From positions 1-13,401 of the forward strand of contig JBAZHL010000017.1 of assembly GCA_041652335.1 (NCBI GenBank): a stretch of DNA of 13,401 nt, written 5' to 3'. Shown here piece by piece: positions 13,195 through 13,401 of the stretch (position 1 is its first letter; every line of letters begins with the position of its first letter). The translations under genes were made by a program, and so were the position numbers. The notes under the pieces were generated by a model that saw nothing but the letters and a program-made list of their open reading frames with translations, made no database searches and was not told the DNA's origin. The DNA is from 2-01-FULL-49-10 sp041652335 (GTDB lineage Bacteria; Patescibacteriota; Kazan-3B-28; UBA10110).

Positions 13195-13401
13195 GTGGGA
13201 GGTTTAGAACCCGCTGAATCAAATTCGGACAAAGTTATAAACCCCAAGGTCAGCGCCTTGTTCGTTTTCCTGTTGGCAGTGTTTGTATATATGTTCTTTG
13301 CCCTCGATGCCGCAGAGGCAGAGACCATTTCGGTCCAGGTGAGCGTTAACGGGTTATCCAATACCCAGACCACCGCCTACCAAAAAGTGGCGGAACTAAC
13401 C
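13195..13401 (+). CDS. Secreted or membrane-anchored protein, N-terminal part (cut by window edge)
   Basis: Only 69 codons are in the window. The product starts (GTG) with about 20 polar residues, GGLEPAESNSDKVINPKVSA, then a hydrophobic helix of about 18 residues (LFVFLLAVFVYMFFAL, near 22-39), then DAAEAETISVQVSVNG, which looks like the start of an extracellular beta-rich domain. The charge before the helix and the AEA that follows could make it either a cleavable signal peptide or an uncleaved anchor. The function is unknown. The start is fixed by AGGAGG six bases upstream. It follows the helicase gene by 58 bases with its own -10 box, so it is probably a separate transcription unit. Confidence 0.72.
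   Translation, partial: MGGLEPAESNSDKVINPKVSALFVFLLAVFVYMFFALDAAEAETISVQVSVNGLSNTQTTAYQKVAELT

Overview
The window is a gene-dense bacterial chromosome segment, mostly about 43-52% GC in the lines I counted. Nearly all of it is housekeeping: alanyl-tRNA synthetase, ribosomal protein bL25, a WecA/TagO-type lipid-carrier glycosyltransferase, YebC, RuvC, RuvA, the lytic transglycosylase MltG, the competence channel ComEC and a UvrD/PcrA helicase. Compact proteins, short intergenic gaps, overlapping genes, a ComEC whose metallo-beta-lactamase part is a separate gene, and several small orphan proteins suggest a candidate-phyla-radiation (Patescibacteria-like) genome. This is an inference from style and gene content, because the window has no 16S rRNA.

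Layout, left to right. Positions 1-1021 (minus) are the N-terminal part of alaS, cut by the window edge. Positions 1022-1270 hold a 118-bp element bounded by a perfect 18-bp inverted repeat, each arm carrying an outward-facing -10-like box, followed by a good promoter for an orphan 153-aa gene (plus). Next, on the minus strand, come a 49-aa extremely basic protein (29 of 49 residues Lys/Arg), bL25 and a zinc-ribbon protein, each with its own terminator or promoter signals. An RNHCP zinc-binding protein and a WecA-like transferase form an overlapping pair on the minus strand. Divergent from them is a roughly 60% GC gene for a degenerate Nudix-like protein, a likely foreign insertion that ends in a strong terminator.

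Positions 5596-10931 (minus) read as one long gene string: yebC, ruvC, ruvA, a small two-helix membrane protein, mltG, comEC and a ComEC-type metallo-beta-lactamase. A perfect hairpin lies between the membrane-protein gene and mltG and may split the string. uvrD/pcrA diverges from yebC. The last 207 bases begin a secreted or membrane-anchored protein of unknown function.

Functionally, yebC, ruvC and ruvA link a translation factor with Holliday-junction processing; ruvB is not in the window. mltG, comEC and the MBL gene join cell-wall processing to DNA uptake. The helicase serves repair and replication. Several genes (alaS, the RNHCP gene, uvrD) have a -10 box only a few bases before the start codon and no Shine-Dalgarno, which suggests leaderless mRNAs. 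Others (the 49-aa protein, the Nudix-like gene, the small membrane protein, the last gene) have strong AGGAG-type sites. No tRNA, rRNA, CRISPR array or transposase gene was seen, and no gene-free stretch exceeds 300 bases.
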